Both the position numbers and the translations under genes were made by a program. DNA of 6,025 bases from Alphaproteobacteria bacterium. Its GTDB lineage: Bacteria; Pseudomonadota; Alphaproteobacteria; CACIAM-22H2. Below, piece by piece: positions 4,819 to 6,025 of the stretch. The stretch is from the NCBI GenBank assembly GCA_947500965.1, contig CANMWW010000158.1:1-6025 (forward strand). Direction: 5' to 3'. Position 1 is the stretch's first letter. Each line of letters starts with the position of its first letter. The notes under the pieces were generated by a model. The model saw only the letters and a program-made list of their open reading frames with translations. It did not search any database and was not told the origin of the DNA.

Positions 4819-6025
4819 TCAGCCGATGCGGAAGTTCTTGAACTGCCACGGGTCGTCGCGGTCGAGCTCCTCGGGGAACAGCGACTCGCGGCCGTCGAGC
4901 GGAGTCCAGTCGCTATATACGCCAGCCATCTCGCCGAGGTAGGGCCGCGCGATCTCCATCACGCGGCGATGGTCGAGCTGGTCGGCCTCGACCACGCCGG
5001 CGCGCGGGTTCTCGATCGCCCAGATCGCGCCGCCGAGCACGGCGGCGGTGACCTGCAGGCTGGTGGCGTTGTTGTGCGGCGCGATCCGGCGCGTCTCCTC
5101 GATGCCGAGGCGCGATCCGTACCAGAAGGCGCCCTTCGCGTGGCCCATCAGCAGGACGCCGAGCTCGTCGATGCCGTCGACGATCTCGTCCATCATCAGG
5201 CGCTTGCGGGGCTGCAGCTCCCAGTTCTTGCCGGCGAGCTCGTGCAGGCTGAGCACGGCGTCGTCGCAGGGGTGGTAGGCGTAGTGGACGGTCGGCCGGT
5301 AGGCGACCGCGCCGCCATCGCGCAGCGTGTAGTAGTCGGCGATCGAGATCGACTCGTTGTGGGTCACCAGGAACCCGTTGTACGAGCCCTCGAGCGGCGT
5401 CCAGCTGCGCACGCGCGTGCCGGCGCCGGGGCGCATCAGGTAGATCGCCGCGTCGCAGCCGAATTCGTGGCGCCTTCCGTCGGCCGGGAAATGGCGCTCG
5501 TGCGAGCCCCAGCCGAGCTCGGCCGGCTGCGAGCCCTCGCCGACGAAGCCGTCGATCGACCAGGTGTTGACGAACTCGCCGCGCGCCTTCGGGACCGAGG
5601 CGCGCTGGGTGTCGCGCTCCGCGATGTGGATGACCTTGACGCCGAGGTCGCGCGCAAGGCCCGCCCAGCCCGCGCGGTCGGACGGCACCGCGGCCGGGCG
5701 GCCGGTATCGGCCGCGATCGCCAGCAGCGCTTCCTTGACGAAATGCGAGACGAGGCCCGGGTTGGCGCCGTGGGTCAGCACGGTGGTCGGGCCGCCTGCG
5801 TAGCGCGGCGCCAGCGCCAGCGCCGATTCGCGCAGCGCGTAGTTCGAGCGCTGCGACGGCGTCAGGGACGGGTCGGTGTAGCCGCCCGCCCAGGGCTCGA
5901 TGCAGGTGTCGAGGTAGAAGGCGCCGCGCGCCTGCGCGAACTCGATCAGCGCGACGGACGCGGCGTCCACCGAGAGGTTCAGCAGGAAGTCGCCCGGGCC
6001 GAGCAGCTTGCCCAGGACCTCGCGG
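4819..6025 (-). CDS. hss: Homospermidine synthase (5' end beyond window edge)
   Basis: Open from the right edge to TGA (complement of 4819-4821), 401 residues visible. The GTG at 5968-5970 is an internal valine, because the frame continues upstream as REVLGKLLGPGDFLLNLS, which fits the family. The NAD+-dependent enzyme makes sym-homospermidine from two putrescines, or from spermidine plus putrescine. It belongs to the saccharopine-dehydrogenase-like group. Family blocks seen: YLDTCIEPW, THGANPGLVSHFVK, EFVNTWSIDGF, HNNATSLQVTAAVLGGAIWAIENP and the terminal DPWQFKNFRIG. With an offset of about 74 missing residues, visible E43, N88, E136, W155 and E163 fall on E117, N162, E210, W229 and E237. 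From memory, these are the active-site residues of Blastochloris viridis HSS, which is about 477 residues long. All are kept, so the enzyme should be active. The missing N-terminus holds the GxGxxG NAD-binding turn. Its neighbour ornithine decarboxylase supplies putrescine. Confidence 0.96.
   Translation of the reverse strand, partial: REVLGKLLGPGDFLLNLSVDAASVALIEFAQARGAFYLDTCIEPWAGGYTDPSLTPSQRSNYALRESALALAPRYAGGPTTVLTHGANPGLVSHFVKEALLAIAADTGRPAAVPSDRAGWAGLARDLGVKVIHIAERDTQRASVPKARGEFVNTWSIDGFVGEGSQPAELGWGSHERHFPADGRRHEFGCDAAIYLMRPGAGTRVRSWTPLEGSYNGFLVTHNESISIADYYTLRDGGAVAYRPTVHYAYHPCDDAVLSLHELAGKNWELQPRKRLMMDEIVDGIDELGVLLMGHAKGAFWYGSRLGIEETRRIAPHNNATSLQVTAAVLGGAIWAIENPRAGVVEADQLDHRRVMEIARPYLGEMAGVYSDWTPLDGRESLFPEELDRDDPWQFKNFRIG

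Noticed and set aside
2643..4841. Long plus-strand open frame (732 codons) running through the small subunit, AllA gene, hairpin and opposite the decarboxylase
   Set aside because: It is in the wrong frame for the real genes and would read through the hairpin. The protein is low-complexity and Arg/Ala-rich.
5968..5970. GTG at 5968-5970 (minus strand) as the start of homospermidine synthase
   Set aside because: The upstream frame continues with residues typical of the family (GDFLLNLS), so this is internal and the gene runs off the window.

Overview
The window is very GC-rich (roughly 70 % by eye) and almost entirely coding. It carries two convergent gene sets separated by about 56 bases that hold a long perfect hairpin. 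Homospermidine synthase directly upstream of a fold-type III (eukaryote-like) ornithine decarboxylase, together with the base composition, points to an alphaproteobacterium. The genus cannot be fixed from this sequence.

Bases 1-3597, plus strand: a tightly packed five-gene catabolic-looking operon that began before the window. In order: (1) the C-terminal part of a large flavin oxidoreductase of the old yellow enzyme / trimethylamine-dehydrogenase type; (2) a small carboxymuconolactone-decarboxylase-family protein; (3) a GMC-type FAD dehydrogenase with a four-cysteine cluster that may bind Fe-S; (4) a small partner resembling gluconate 2-dehydrogenase subunit 3; (5) a ureidoglycolate-lyase (AllA)-family protein. 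Genes 2/3, 3/4 and 4/5 each overlap by four bases (GTGA, ATGA, ATGA), so they are probably translationally coupled and act in one pathway. The substrate is not evident. The set of families suggests stepwise oxidation or reduction of a small organic compound (an alcohol/sugar-like or ring-containing molecule). No purine or allantoin genes accompany the AllA homologue.

Bases 3598-3653: a perfect 18-bp stem with a 4-base loop, lying between the two converging stop codons. It is probably a terminator shared by both operons.

Bases 3654-6025, minus strand: a polyamine operon. Homospermidine synthase (5' end beyond the right edge) is followed after 37 bases by ornithine decarboxylase. The decarboxylase makes putrescine, and the synthase joins aminobutyl units from putrescine (or spermidine) to make sym-homospermidine, a major polyamine of many alphaproteobacteria.

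Neither operon's promoter is in the window, since both begin outside it. I saw no RNA genes, mobile elements, CRISPR arrays or origins. The most interesting part is the plus-strand operon: a plausible Fe-S GMC dehydrogenase and its small subunit without visible export signal or cytochrome partner, locked to CMD-, OYE- and AllA-family proteins.
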